This document shows positions 1 to 9,508 of a stretch of DNA of 64,000 nt, piece by piece; position 1 is the first letter of the stretch; the number at the start of each line of letters is the position of its first letter. The translations under genes were made by a program, and so were the position numbers. Source of the DNA: Nocardia arthritidis (lineage in GTDB: Bacteria > Actinomycetota > Actinomycetes > Mycobacteriales > Mycobacteriaceae); contig NZ_CP046172.1 of the NCBI RefSeq assembly GCF_011801145.1, positions 3,906,001-3,970,000 of the forward strand. Reading direction: 5' to 3'. Below the pieces are notes generated by a model that was given only the letters and a program-made list of their open reading frames with translations, was not told the origin of the DNA and did not search any database.

Positions 1-702
1 GATCTGATCGGCGTGCTGGCGAATTCGGTCGAATCGGCGCGCACCATCGCGGACCGGCGGGGGCAGCTGGTGGCGTTGCTCACCGGAAGTACCAGCACGG
101 TGGGCACGGTGCAGGACCTGTTCGCGCGCAATCCCGATGTCGGCAAAGAGGTTACGGCGGGCACCAGCGATACCTTCGGCGGTCTCGCCGCCGACCCGGA
201 CGCGGTGACACAGGCCATCGCGAACCTGAACGATTCGACCCGCCGACTGAAGACCACCTTCACTTGGGGCCCACAGCACCAACAGGTTTGGAACGCGGGC
301 ATCAGCTTCACCCCGTGGGAGCCGAATACCGTCGCCGACTGTCCGCGCTACGGCGCGCTGACGGGTCCGAGTTGCGGAACCGCCCCTGCCGTCCCGGATT
401 ACGGCTACCTGCCCGAATCCATGCGCCCGCACCGGCTGGACGCGGCCGCCGGATTACCGCCGCCCGCACCTGTGGCGCCCGGAAATCCGTTGCCGCACAG
501 TGGGCCCGACCCGTTCGCCGGAACACCGTTGCAGGGCCTGTTTCCGGCCGCGCTGGCGCAGCCGGGCGGCACGATCGCGCTCTCGGGTGATGCCGCGCAG
601 ATCGCGCTGCTCGGCCGACGGCCGAACACCGCCGAATACCTCCTGCTGGCAACGATTCTGCGTGGCGGGACCGTGCAAGTGAGCCCGGGGGAGGGGAAAT
701 GA
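1..702 (+). CDS. mceA: MceA-family protein, 3' part (5' end outside window)
   Basis: C-terminal part of an Mce-family protein, truncated by the window edge and open from base 1. The visible 233 residues hold the end of the helical Mce region and a Cys-containing segment (CPRYGALTGPSC) typical of MceA C-termini, then a Pro/Ala-rich tail. MceA-F proteins form the periplasmic/cell-wall part of Mce lipid importers driven by YrbE permeases and an MceG ATPase. Its stop overlaps the next start (ATGA), so it is translated with mceB. Placement as the A gene rests on operon order and the Cys segment; the yrbE genes would lie upstream, outside the window. Confidence 0.85.
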   Translation, partial: DLIGVLANSVESARTIADRRGQLVALLTGSTSTVGTVQDLFARNPDVGKEVTAGTSDTFGGLAADPDAVTQAIANLNDSTRRLKTTFTWGPQHQQVWNAGISFTPWEPNTVADCPRYGALTGPSCGTAPAVPDYGYLPESMRPHRLDAAAGLPPPAPVAPGNPLPHSGPDPFAGTPLQGLFPAALAQPGGTIALSGDAAQIALLGRRPNTAEYLLLATILRGGTVQVSPGEGK

Positions 703-1727
703 GCATCCGGCGGCCGCTGATCGGCTTCGGTTTGTTCGCCGTTGTCTCGGTGCTGGTGACGGCGGTGATCTGGAATACGTTGGCGCGGCCGGTACGTGGG
801 GCGACCGACACCTACACCGCGACCTTCACCGATGTGCTCGGGCTGCGCGAGGGTGACGACGTGCGCATGGCGGGCGTGCGGGTCGGGAAGGTGGATGGCA
901 TCGAGCTCGACGGCGCCGATCACGCGCGGGTGCGAATTCTGGTGCGGCGCGACAAGAAGTTGTACGGCAATACGAAAGCCCTTGTCCGCTACCAGAATCT
1001 GATCGGCCAGCGCTACATCGCACTCGAACCGGGCAAGGACGGCGATCCGGCGCCGCTGCCCGGCGGCGCCACGATCCCGCTGACCCGCACCGAACCGTCG
1101 TTCGAGGTGTCGGTGCTGCTCAACGGTTTCCGGCCACTGTTCCAGGTGCTGTCCCCGGATCAGGTGAACAACCTCTCGGAGACCTTGATCCAGGCGTTGC
1201 AGGGTGACGGAGTGTCGTTGAGCGCGTTCATCACCCAGGCCGCCGCGCTGGCCACCGACTTCCGGCAGCGCGACACGCTGCTCGGTGACGTGATCACCGA
1301 ACTCTCCGGTGTGATGTCCGGATTGGCAAGGCGCGGAAGCGAATTGGAGACACTGGTGACCCAGACCAGGGCGCTGGTGAACGGGCTGTACGAACAGGGG
1401 CAGTCATTGCAGCGGTCGACAACGCGGATCGCCGAGGCCACCGGCTCGGTCGTCGCCATGCTTTCCCGGGTCCAGCCGCAGTTGGGACAGGCCCAGCGCG
1501 CTACCAGGGATGCGCTGGATCTGTTGCTGGCCAACGGTGAGCGACTGGACCGGACGGCGGTCGATCTGCCCGCGATCATGGCCGACGCGGGCCGATTCGC
1601 CGACGAGGGCACCTACACCAACGCCTACATGTGCCGCGTCGACATCACGCTGTGGGGTGTGCTTTTCCCGCGCGGCCTGATCTCGCAGATCGGCGGCCCG
1701 GCACAGTCGGCGGTGTGCCGTCCGTGA
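699..1727 (+). CDS. mceB: MceB-family protein
   Basis: 342-residue Mce protein, second in an A-to-F series. One N-terminal membrane anchor (about residues 8-28) is followed by the MlaD/Mce beta domain (about 36-115, with GLREGDDVRMAGVRVGKV) and a long helical region that would build the lipid-conducting needle. The C-terminus ends with paired Cys residues (MCRVD... VCRP), as is usual for MceB. The ATG at 699 overlaps the mceA stop and the gene ends with a GTGA overlap into the next, so translation is coupled. Role in lipid or sterol import is inferred from the family; the substrate cannot be read from sequence. Confidence 0.9.
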   Translation: MSIRRPLIGFGLFAVVSVLVTAVIWNTLARPVRGATDTYTATFTDVLGLREGDDVRMAGVRVGKVDGIELDGADHARVRILVRRDKKLYGNTKALVRYQNLIGQRYIALEPGKDGDPAPLPGGATIPLTRTEPSFEVSVLLNGFRPLFQVLSPDQVNNLSETLIQALQGDGVSLSAFITQAAALATDFRQRDTLLGDVITELSGVMSGLARRGSELETLVTQTRALVNGLYEQGQSLQRSTTRIAEATGSVVAMLSRVQPQLGQAQRATRDALDLLLANGERLDRTAVDLPAIMADAGRFADEGTYTNAYMCRVDITLWGVLFPRGLISQIGGPAQSAVCRP

Positions 1728-2716
1728 CCGGCATCCTCGCCCGATTCGACGGGAACCGCAATCTGTGGATCGGCCTGCTGGGCGCGGTGCTGCTCGCGCT
1801 CATGCTCGCGGTGCCCCGCGGCTGCCAAATGCTCGGCGCCGGTGAGCAATCCATTCAGGCGGAGTTCGCGCAGGCGGCTGGGATCCGGGTGGGGGACGAG
1901 GTGGATGTGGCCGGCGTTGCGGTGGGCCGGGTTTCGGGGCTGCGGCTGGACGGCAGCTTCGTGACGGTCACCCTTCAGGTGGGCCGTGACGTGCGGCCCG
2001 GTCCGGACGCGAAGGCATCGATCCGGCTGGCCACCCTGCTCGGCCGTCGTTACGTCGATCTGCGTCCCGGCGACCACTCCGGCCTGCCGGGAAATCGGAT
2101 TCCGCTGTCCAACACCGATGTTCCGTACAACCTCGCCGATGTGGTGCAGATCGGCACGCCGAAGTTCGCGGCGCTGGACACCGGCAAGCTGGTGACCACG
2201 CTGAACCTGCTCGACCAGCAGTTCGGCAGTTCACCCCAGCTGTTCGCGCAGGCGCTGGACAGCGTCGGCGCGCTCGCCGAGGTGATCGACAAGCGGCGCG
2301 GCGAGGTCGCGAACCTGCTCCAGGATCTGGACCGGGTGACGAAAATCCTTGGGGAGAACCGCAACAGCGTGCTGCTGGTGATCACCCAGGGCGATGCGAT
2401 CGCCGCCAGGGTGATGGAGCGGGAGGGGTTGCTGCGGCAGCTGCTGGACAATATCGCCACGCTCACCCGGCAACTGCGCGATATCGGCGCCGACAACGAC
2501 GACCAACTCGGCCCGACCATCGACCAACTGGACACCATGACCCAGGGCCTGCGGAAGAACAAGGAGAACCTGGACCGGCTGCTGTCGATCATGCCGCCCT
2601 CGGTCCGCTATCTCGCGAATGCCTGGGGCAACGGCAATTACGCCGAGGTGGCCTTCCCGTGGCTGTTCCCGGACAACTGGCTGTGCTTCGCGAACGTGAT
2701 CGAGGGGTGCCGGTGA
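1724..2716 (+). CDS. mceC: MceC-family protein
   Basis: About 330 residues. The GTG at 1724 is chosen because it overlaps the mceB stop (GTGA), although the frame is open further upstream. It has a short cytoplasmic start, one membrane anchor (about residues 13-32), the Mce domain (AGIRVGDEVDVAGVAVGRVSG) and a long helical region ending FPDNWLCFANVIEGCR. It is third in the operon and has the expected family length. It acts in the cell envelope as a subunit of the Mce lipid transporter. The substrate of this particular mce system is unknown. Confidence 0.88.
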   Translation: MTGILARFDGNRNLWIGLLGAVLLALMLAVPRGCQMLGAGEQSIQAEFAQAAGIRVGDEVDVAGVAVGRVSGLRLDGSFVTVTLQVGRDVRPGPDAKASIRLATLLGRRYVDLRPGDHSGLPGNRIPLSNTDVPYNLADVVQIGTPKFAALDTGKLVTTLNLLDQQFGSSPQLFAQALDSVGALAEVIDKRRGEVANLLQDLDRVTKILGENRNSVLLVITQGDAIAARVMEREGLLRQLLDNIATLTRQLRDIGADNDDQLGPTIDQLDTMTQGLRKNKENLDRLLSIMPPSVRYLANAWGNGNYAEVAFPWLFPDNWLCFANVIEGCR

Positions 2717-3798
2717 TGATCAGGTGGGTCAGGGTACTCGGGGCCGGGTGTATCGCACTCGCCATGGGCGGCTGCTCGCTGGTGCCGGGCTCGGTGAACA
2801 GCGCGCTGGGCAATACGATTCGCATCACCGCCGATTTCGAGAGCGGCGCAGGCGTTTTCGAGGGCGACGAGGTCGATGTGCTCGGCATGCCGGTGGGCCG
2901 GGTCGAAAAGGTGGTGCCCAAGCCGACATTCGCCGAAGTGCACCTCTCGATCGACCGGAACGTGAAGATCGCGCACGACGTGGTCGCCGCGATCGTCTCG
3001 CCGTCGGTGGTGACCGATCGGCACATCGAGCTGACACCCGCGTACACCGGCGGCGAAACCCTCGCGGCCGGAACGCATCTCCCGACGGCCAGGACCAGGA
3101 CGCCGGTCGAGATCGATGCCCTGATCAAAACCATCGATCAGTTCGCCGCGGCGCTGAAGCCGGAGCCGGGCACCGAGGTCGGTGTGCTGTCGGGCCGGGT
3201 GCTGTATCCGATGCTGAACGGGAACGGTGCGAAGCTGCGGGACACGCTGAACGCGCTGTCCGGTGCGCTGAAGGTCGGCGTGGACAACAAGGACGCGGTG
3301 GCCACCATCATCGTGCAGCTGAACGAGCTCACCACGGTGCTCGCCGAAAACGACGAATCCGTACGGGATTTCAGCAATCGGACCACCCAGCTGTCCGGGT
3401 TGCTCGCCGATCAGGCGCCGGGCCTGCAGGCGACGCTGGAGCAGATCAACGGCTTCCTGGTGAACACCAGCTCGCTGCTGAGCAAGTACCAGGACAGGCT
3501 GATCGACACCGTGCACCGGCTGACCGAGGTGACGGATCAGCTGCGCGCCAACGCGTTCGGCGTCACCGAGATCGTCGATGTGGCGCCGATGCTGCTGCAG
3601 AGCATCGATCGGTCGATGAACCGGCAGTACGGCTACATCAGGTTGCACGCGCTGCTCGGCACCGCGCTGTCCGGCGAGCAGATCGCCGTGATCTGCCAAC
3701 GGCTGCAGATGCGTGCGGACGGCTGCCGCACCGGCCGGGTCGCCGATCTCGGACCGGATTTCGGTATCACCGCCGCGCTGCTGGGGTTGACGAAGTGA
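2716..3798 (+). CDS. mceD: MceD-family protein with lipobox
   Basis: About 360 residues with ATG at 2716 overlapping the previous stop (a GTG at 2713 is also possible). The N-terminus is a lipoprotein signal: basic MIRWVR, a hydrophobic stretch and the lipobox LAMGGC, which would lipidate Cys20. The Mce domain follows (AGVFEGDEVDVLGMPVGRVEKV, then VVTDRHIELTPAY), with a coiled helical C-terminal half. In the well-known mycobacterial operons the E protein is the lipoprotein, so a lipobox on the fourth protein as well is notable. It ends with a GTGA overlap into mceE. Confidence 0.87.
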   Translation: MIRWVRVLGAGCIALAMGGCSLVPGSVNSALGNTIRITADFESGAGVFEGDEVDVLGMPVGRVEKVVPKPTFAEVHLSIDRNVKIAHDVVAAIVSPSVVTDRHIELTPAYTGGETLAAGTHLPTARTRTPVEIDALIKTIDQFAAALKPEPGTEVGVLSGRVLYPMLNGNGAKLRDTLNALSGALKVGVDNKDAVATIIVQLNELTTVLAENDESVRDFSNRTTQLSGLLADQAPGLQATLEQINGFLVNTSSLLSKYQDRLIDTVHRLTEVTDQLRANAFGVTEIVDVAPMLLQSIDRSMNRQYGYIRLHALLGTALSGEQIAVICQRLQMRADGCRTGRVADLGPDFGITAALLGLTK

Positions 3799-4871
3799 GG
3801 CGGGCTGGTATGCCGCTGATCGCGGCGGCGGTCCTGGCCACGACCGCGGGCTGCGGGGTCACGGTGGAGCGATTGCCCTTGCCGTCCAAGGGAATGTTCG
3901 AAGCCACCTACCCGATACACGCGATCTTCGCGAATGTGCTCAACCTGCCGGATCAGGCGAAGGTGAAGGTCGGCGGTTCGGATGTCGGGGTGGTCTCGCA
4001 CATCGATGTCGACAATTATCGGGCGGAGGTCGAGCTCGATATCCGCAAGGATATCGAATTACCAAGGGGCACAACGGCACAGCTGCGGCAGGCGACGCCG
4101 CTCGGCGATGTGTTCATCGCGCTCGCCGAACCGAACGCGGCTCCGGACGGTCCGAAACTGCGCGCGGGCGACACCCTGCCGATCGAGCAGACCTCCGCGG
4201 GCGCCACCGTCGAGGAATTGCTGGTTTCGGTATCGCTGCTGTTCAACGGCGGCGGCATCGCCGATATCGCGCAGCTGACCGACGAATTGGACGCGGCGGT
4301 CGGCGGCCGCGCCGACGAATTGTCCTATCTGATCACCAAAACGACGAGCACCTTCACCACCCTGCACGACAACAGCTCCCGAATCGACGGCGCGCTGGCC
4401 GGATTCGACGCGCTCACCGCCACCATCGAGGCGAATCACGCCGAACTCGGGCAGGTCGCCGAGACCTTGCCGCCGCTGCTCGGCACGATCGCCGAAAACA
4501 ACAGGGCGCTGGGGGAATTACTCGCGAAGGTGGCGACCGTCAGTGCGGCGCTCGGTGATTACGCCGACTCCTCGACCGAACAGTTGCGCGGGCTGCTGGA
4601 CAACACCCGAAAGCTGATGTCCGCCTTGGCCGCCACCGGTGACACCTTCGGCGCGCTGCAGGACGCCTTCCACGAGATCCGGCCGTATGTCGATGCCACC
4701 TTCCGCGGCAGCGCGCTCGCGCCGTACGCGAATATCCAGTACCTCGATATCGGGCTGCTGACGGCCCCCGGCACCAGCAAATTCTTCGATCTGACCGATA
4801 TGGCGGATTTCGTCGGCAGCCTGATGCAGGTGCTGCAGATCATCACCGCCCGGCTGACGGGGCCGCGATGA
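3795..4871 (+). CDS. mceE: MceE-family lipoprotein (LprK-like)
   Basis: 358 residues from a GTG that overlaps the mceD stop; a longer open frame upstream is noise. The signal MRRAGMPLIAAAVLATTAGC ends in a lipobox with Cys20, matching the LprK/LprN class of Mce lipoproteins. The Mce domain (LPDQAKVKVGGSDVGVVSHI) and a long helical domain follow. Next to MceD this makes two consecutive putative lipoproteins. It is coupled to mceF by an ATGA overlap. An ATG at 3810 is a weaker start because it removes the basic N-region of the signal. Confidence 0.89.
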   Translation: MRRAGMPLIAAAVLATTAGCGVTVERLPLPSKGMFEATYPIHAIFANVLNLPDQAKVKVGGSDVGVVSHIDVDNYRAEVELDIRKDIELPRGTTAQLRQATPLGDVFIALAEPNAAPDGPKLRAGDTLPIEQTSAGATVEELLVSVSLLFNGGGIADIAQLTDELDAAVGGRADELSYLITKTTSTFTTLHDNSSRIDGALAGFDALTATIEANHAELGQVAETLPPLLGTIAENNRALGELLAKVATVSAALGDYADSSTEQLRGLLDNTRKLMSALAATGDTFGALQDAFHEIRPYVDATFRGSALAPYANIQYLDIGLLTAPGTSKFFDLTDMADFVGSLMQVLQIITARLTGPR

Positions 4872-6037
4872 AAACCCTTGTGCGGCACCGGCTGCTGCTG
4901 GCGAACCTGAGCCTGGTGCTGGTGTTGCTCGTTGGCGGCGGATATCTGCTGGTTTCGGTGATGCGGGTGAATCCGCTGCGCTCGACCTACACCGTCACGG
5001 TGCTGCTCGACGCGTCGGGCGGCCTGCAGTCGGGCGGTGATGCCACCATGCGCGGGGTACGGGTCGGCGATGTCGCGAAGGTCGACGTGGTCGATGCCGG
5101 GAATTCGATTGCCGCAGAGGTGAGGATCGACGCGAAATACCGGATTCCGGTCGACACGGATGTCGCCGTCGCCCGATTGTCCGCGGCGGGCGAGCAGTAC
5201 CTGGATTTTCGTCCGGCGCACGACGCCGGGCCGTACCTCGACGACGGGGCTGTGGTGCCGTTCGATCCGCGGCGGGTGCACACGCCGACGCCGGTGTGGT
5301 CGCTGCTCGACAATGTCAGCGCACTCATCACCCAGCTCGACCCGGAGAAGATCGGGGTGATACTCGGCGAGCTGGATACCGCGCTGAGCGGCGGCCCGGA
5401 TCAGCTGCGGCACACGGTCGATGGGCTCAGCCTGGCCGCCGCCGGTCTGGACAATCTGCTGCCGCAGACCACGAATCTGATCACCGACCTGCGCACCATC
5501 GCCGCGACCACCAAGCACGCTCAACCGGATCTGACCACCCTGACCCGTAATTCGGGCGTGCTGGTCGATCAGCTGAATCGAGCCAATGCCGAACTGCGCA
5601 CCGTATTGGACAGCGCGCCAGGACAATTGACCGAGCTCGGTGCGGTACTCGACCGCAGTGCCGACCCGATCACCGGCCTGCTCACGAACCTCTCGGCCAT
5701 CGTCAGGGCGGCGCAGCTGCGGAATTCCGCGCTGCGGGCGCTGTTCCCGTCCTTGGCGCTCGGCGGTGCGGCGCTGGGTGTTCCGGCGCACGAGAACGAA
5801 TTCCACGCCATCTTCGATATCTGGCTGCGGCCGTACTGCCAGTACCGGTCGACGCCGATCAAATCCGAGGTGGTTCAGGACGGCACCCTGCCGAAGTGGA
5901 ATTACTGCGATTTCCCGCCGCCGGGACAACAAATTCGCGGCGCGGCCAACGCTCCCCGGCCGGATGTGCCGAACAACGGCGCGAATATGCCGCCCGATGT
6001 CGACCCAGACGAGCGCACCCTGCCGCCGGTGCGCTGA
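4868..6037 (+). CDS. mceF: MceF-family protein
   Basis: 389 residues, last gene of the mce series. The N-terminal membrane anchor (about residues 9-31) is followed by the Mce domain (GLQSGGDATMRGVRVGDVAKV), a helical region and a Pro/Asn-rich C-terminal tail that is probably unstructured. The ATG overlaps the mceE stop (ATGA). No mce-associated (mas) genes follow; the next gene encodes an unrelated secreted glycosidase after a 154-bp gap. I see no clear terminator in that gap. Confidence 0.88.
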   Translation: MKTLVRHRLLLANLSLVLVLLVGGGYLLVSVMRVNPLRSTYTVTVLLDASGGLQSGGDATMRGVRVGDVAKVDVVDAGNSIAAEVRIDAKYRIPVDTDVAVARLSAAGEQYLDFRPAHDAGPYLDDGAVVPFDPRRVHTPTPVWSLLDNVSALITQLDPEKIGVILGELDTALSGGPDQLRHTVDGLSLAAAGLDNLLPQTTNLITDLRTIAATTKHAQPDLTTLTRNSGVLVDQLNRANAELRTVLDSAPGQLTELGAVLDRSADPITGLLTNLSAIVRAAQLRNSALRALFPSLALGGAALGVPAHENEFHAIFDIWLRPYCQYRSTPIKSEVVQDGTLPKWNYCDFPPPGQQIRGAANAPRPDVPNNGANMPPDVDPDERTLPPVR

Positions 6038-6191
6038 ATTGCACAACCGGTAGTTTCCCCGGCTTCCGGACGAGCTGTTTGTGTTGGCACCATCACGTGC
6101 GTGCCTGTCGGGGATCAGGTCCGCCGGTCGATAGTGTGTCAGCCGGGGCTGTGGTGTGGATGGAATACGCTCGTCGAGAGGACACTCGCGG

Positions 6192-8483
6192 ATGGCATCG
6201 GCCCGGGGATCGCGGATGCGGTACGGCATCGTGCGCATGGCACTGGTCCTGCTCACCATCGTCATGTTGCCGTCGGCCTATCTGGCCCGGCCGGTTCGCG
6301 CCGAGACCGATGATTCCGGCCAGTGGGCGGCCACGTCGGATACGTTCGCGCCGCAGGACTTCCGGGCGGCCCCGTATCTCGGCAACGGCCGGATCGGAAC
6401 CATGCTGCCGCCGAGCGGCGGCGGCTACCAGGGCTACGGCGACGACGTGCGCACGGCATTTCCCTTGCAGGAACCTAGGTACACAGGCACCTATCTCGCG
6501 GGTTTCTATGCGCGCTCGCAACTTTCGTGGAACAACACCCAGGTGATCGCGGCGCTGCCCGCGTGGTCCGGCTTCACCGTCGAGGCGGCGGGGCAGGCCT
6601 ATCGACCGGATACGGACCCGGCCACGGTCCGGGATTACCGGCAGACCATGGATTTTCGCGCCGCGAAAGCGACCACCCTGGCGACCTGGACGCCGGACGC
6701 TGATCATCCGGTGGAGTTGACATACGAAACCTTCGTCTCGCGTGCGCGTCCCGATCTGGCGGTGCAGAAAGTGACTGTGCGCCCGCACTTCTCGGGCCCG
6801 CTCACGGTGACCGACCTGATCGATCGGGCGGCCGCCCGCCGCGCGTCGGTGATCACCGCGGCCGCCGATCCCGGTCTCGGCCGGACCGTGGTCGGGGTGC
6901 GCGCGGACGGCACCGACGACACCGCGTACCTGGTCTCCGCGGTGGACGCACCGGCGGGTGCCGCCGGATCCGCGCTGCCCGGCGGCGACGGCATCGCCTA
7001 TACGCTCGACGTGCGCGACGGCGGCAGCTATGGCTTCGTCAAATACGTCGGCATCTCCTCCGACGACTACGGTCCCGACCCCCGCGCCGCCGCGACGGCC
7101 GCCGCCGAAGCGGGCCGCGCCGCTGGTTTCGACGCGGTCGGCACCGAGCATGTCGCGGCGTGGGATGCGCTGTGGCGGCCCGCGATTCGGATCGCGGGCC
7201 GCGACGATTACGGCCGCTGGGTGCGCACCGCCCTGTATTCGGTACTGGCCAGCGTGCGGGCGGGGGACCGGTGGTCGGTGCAGCCCGCGGGTCTTTCCTC
7301 GGACGACTATGGCGGGCTCACCTTCTGGGATGCCGAAACCTGGATCTTCCCAACGCTTCTCGCGCTGTATCCGGAGCTGGCGCGCACCGTCGTCGAATTC
7401 CGGGTCGCGGCTTTGCCCGCGGCACAGGCGAACGCGCACGCCTACGGTCTGCCCGGCGCGCTGTATCCGTGGGATGAGGGCCCGGGCCAGCGCTGCGCGT
7501 CACCCGCGGTGTGCGGCCTGGTGGAAGAGCATCTGCACAACGAAATCGTGCTGGCGCAGTGGCAGTACTATCTCGCGACCGGTGACGAGCAGTGGCTGCG
7601 CGCCGACGGCGCACCGGTGATCGCCGCGATCGCCGACTACCTCACCGCCAGGGTCGGCCCGAAACTGCCGGACGGCAAATACCATTACGCGCCGGTCGGT
7701 GGCGCCGACGAATACGTCGCGACCTCGGTCGACAACGCCCTCACCAACGGCGGTGTCATGAACACCATGCGAATCGCGAGGCGCGCGGCGCAATTGGCGG
7801 GTCTGCCGGTGGATCCGCGGTGGGCCGATATCGAGGCGAATATGGCGATGCCGCCGGATATCGTGCCCGGTGTGCCCGCCGAATACCTCGGCTACGCGGG
7901 CGCGCCGATCAAGCAGGCCGACACGGTGCTGCTCAGCTATCCGTTCTCCTATGCGGGGCAAGGCTATTCGCCGGTCGATACGTTGCACTACTACTTCGAC
8001 CGGACCGATCCGGGCGGCCCGAATATGAGCAACAGCGTCGGCGCGATCCTGAGCGCGCAATACGATCCGTGCCGCACCCAGGAATTCCTGGATCAGGGCG
8101 CACAGCCATATGTGCGCCCGCCCTACGGTTTTCAGTCCGAGGCGCGCGGTGACCGCTCCGGTGCGAACGCCCAAGGACAGTCGGCGTGGATCTTCGTCAC
8201 CGGCTCGGCGGGCTTCCTGCAAGGTCTGCTCTACGGCCCGACCGGCCTGCGCTGGACCGATTCCGGTCCGCGCCTGGACCCCATGCTGCCCAGCGGTTTT
8301 CGCGACGGCATGACGGTGCGCGGCCTGGCCGTCGGCGACGGCAGGCTCACGGTGCGCATCGAAAAGTCCACCACCACGGTCACCGTGACCGACGGCGGCC
8401 CGGTCACCCTCGAAACCCCGTTGGGCCGCAAGACGATCGGCAAGGGCGACGAACTGCGCCTACCGACCCGGCCATCCTGCTAG
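6192..8483 (+). CDS. secreted glycoside hydrolase family 65 protein
   Basis: About 763 residues from the ATG at 6192, chosen because AGAGGA lies just upstream and it gives a good signal peptide (basic start, then LVLLTIVMLPSAYLA, cleavage near VRA-E). The catalytic (alpha/alpha)6 region carries FWDAETWIFP (about 378-387), GADEY with the likely general acid Glu507, and KQADTVLL (about 574). These match GH65 enzymes acting on alpha-glucosides such as trehalose or kojibiose. Hydrolase versus phosphorylase cannot be decided here, though an exported enzyme is more likely a hydrolase. Its stop codon shares bases with that of the convergent lipase gene. Confidence 0.8.
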   Translation: MASARGSRMRYGIVRMALVLLTIVMLPSAYLARPVRAETDDSGQWAATSDTFAPQDFRAAPYLGNGRIGTMLPPSGGGYQGYGDDVRTAFPLQEPRYTGTYLAGFYARSQLSWNNTQVIAALPAWSGFTVEAAGQAYRPDTDPATVRDYRQTMDFRAAKATTLATWTPDADHPVELTYETFVSRARPDLAVQKVTVRPHFSGPLTVTDLIDRAAARRASVITAAADPGLGRTVVGVRADGTDDTAYLVSAVDAPAGAAGSALPGGDGIAYTLDVRDGGSYGFVKYVGISSDDYGPDPRAAATAAAEAGRAAGFDAVGTEHVAAWDALWRPAIRIAGRDDYGRWVRTALYSVLASVRAGDRWSVQPAGLSSDDYGGLTFWDAETWIFPTLLALYPELARTVVEFRVAALPAAQANAHAYGLPGALYPWDEGPGQRCASPAVCGLVEEHLHNEIVLAQWQYYLATGDEQWLRADGAPVIAAIADYLTARVGPKLPDGKYHYAPVGGADEYVATSVDNALTNGGVMNTMRIARRAAQLAGLPVDPRWADIEANMAMPPDIVPGVPAEYLGYAGAPIKQADTVLLSYPFSYAGQGYSPVDTLHYYFDRTDPGGPNMSNSVGAILSAQYDPCRTQEFLDQGAQPYVRPPYGFQSEARGDRSGANAQGQSAWIFVTGSAGFLQGLLYGPTGLRWTDSGPRLDPMLPSGFRDGMTVRGLAVGDGRLTVRIEKSTTTVTVTDGGPVTLETPLGRKTIGKGDELRLPTRPSC

Positions 8484-9379
8484 GGGCAGGGGTTGCCCTC
8501 GAAGGAGGGATCGAGGGCGCGCTCGACGATGTAGGCGACGGTTGGTGAATTGGGCAGGGTGGCGTGTAGGTAGGGGTCGGCGGGGCAGAGGTCCTGGACC
8601 ATCACGTTGTGCACTGTCGCGCCGGGGCCCGCATGGAGGAATGTCTCCTCCGGCGGCCGCGATACGTCGTCGAGGCGGCTGGCGATCGCCGTGTAGTCGA
8701 TGCCGGGCACGGTTTCGCCGTCGTCGTTGAGCTGGTGCAGGAATTCGCTGCCGACCAGCTGCTGCACTATCGCGACGCCGAGCAGCGGCGCGGCCATATG
8801 CTCCGGGCTCTGCGGGGTGTCGACGCGATTGGCGTTGACGAGTCCCTGGTACGAGGTGCCGTGATTCGATCCGACCAGGGTGATGAGGTGGCCGACCCGG
8901 TCGCCGCCACCGTCGAACCGCACATACTGCCGGGACACCACCGCACCCTGCGAATGGCCGACGAGCGCGACCTTCGCCGCCCCGGTCGCGGCCCGCACCC
9001 GCTCGACGAACGCGCCGACCTCCCGTGCCGATGCCCGGATATCGCCGGTCGCGTACTGGCCGGGAATCGACCCGAACAAACTTGTGGCGTCTCGGCCGTA
9101 GTTCAGCGAGAAGACGCAGTAGCCAACGGCTTTCAGCCGCGGCGCGAGCACGTCCCAGGCGTTCTGGTTGTCCCAGGTTCCGTGGACGAGCACCACGGGC
9201 TCCGGATGTGCGGCGCTCGGTGCGCAGCTCCAATCGTTCGCTCCGGGCGGCGCAACGCTGCCGTCGGGGTTCTTGCCGAACGGCGCCGCGGCCGCATTCG
9301 GGGCCAGGGAGCCGAAAAGCGCTGAGCAGCACAGAAAACCGCTGAGCGCGGCGGCGAACCACCGCTTCGAACCGGCCAT
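8480..9379 (-). CDS. secreted lipase/esterase (alpha/beta hydrolase)
   Basis: 299 residues starting at the CAT complement at 9379, with AAAGGA eight bases before. A signal peptide (LSGFLCCSALFGSLAPNAAAA) implies secretion. Motifs: VVLVHGTWDN (62-71, oxyanion loop) and VGHSQGAV with nucleophile Ser143, as in actinomycete class 2 lipases/triacylglycerol esterases. Four Cys in the mature part (SCAP, YCVF, DLCP, NPCP) could form disulfides. It converges with the GH65 gene, both ending in one CTAG, and is divergent from the AraC gene upstream. Confidence 0.85.
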   Translation of the reverse strand: MAGSKRWFAAALSGFLCCSALFGSLAPNAAAAPFGKNPDGSVAPPGANDWSCAPSAAHPEPVVLVHGTWDNQNAWDVLAPRLKAVGYCVFSLNYGRDATSLFGSIPGQYATGDIRASAREVGAFVERVRAATGAAKVALVGHSQGAVVSRQYVRFDGGGDRVGHLITLVGSNHGTSYQGLVNANRVDTPQSPEHMAAPLLGVAIVQQLVGSEFLHQLNDDGETVPGIDYTAIASRLDDVSRPPEETFLHAGPGATVHNVMVQDLCPADPYLHATLPNSPTVAYIVERALDPSFEGNPCP

Positions 9380-9508
9380 CGGGCTTCCTTTCGTCCGAAT
9401 CGATTGGGAAAGATCAATTATCCGAATGATCATGCCGTCAACCGGTTCCCGGCGCACGCCCTCGGTCTCGGGGTCCCGGCAGGCGGATGGCCGAGGGATC
9501 ATGAAACC

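Noticed and set aside
4559..6265. 568-codon minus-strand open frame over mceE/mceF
   Set aside because: Shadow of two clear Mce genes; Arg/Gln/His-rich translation.
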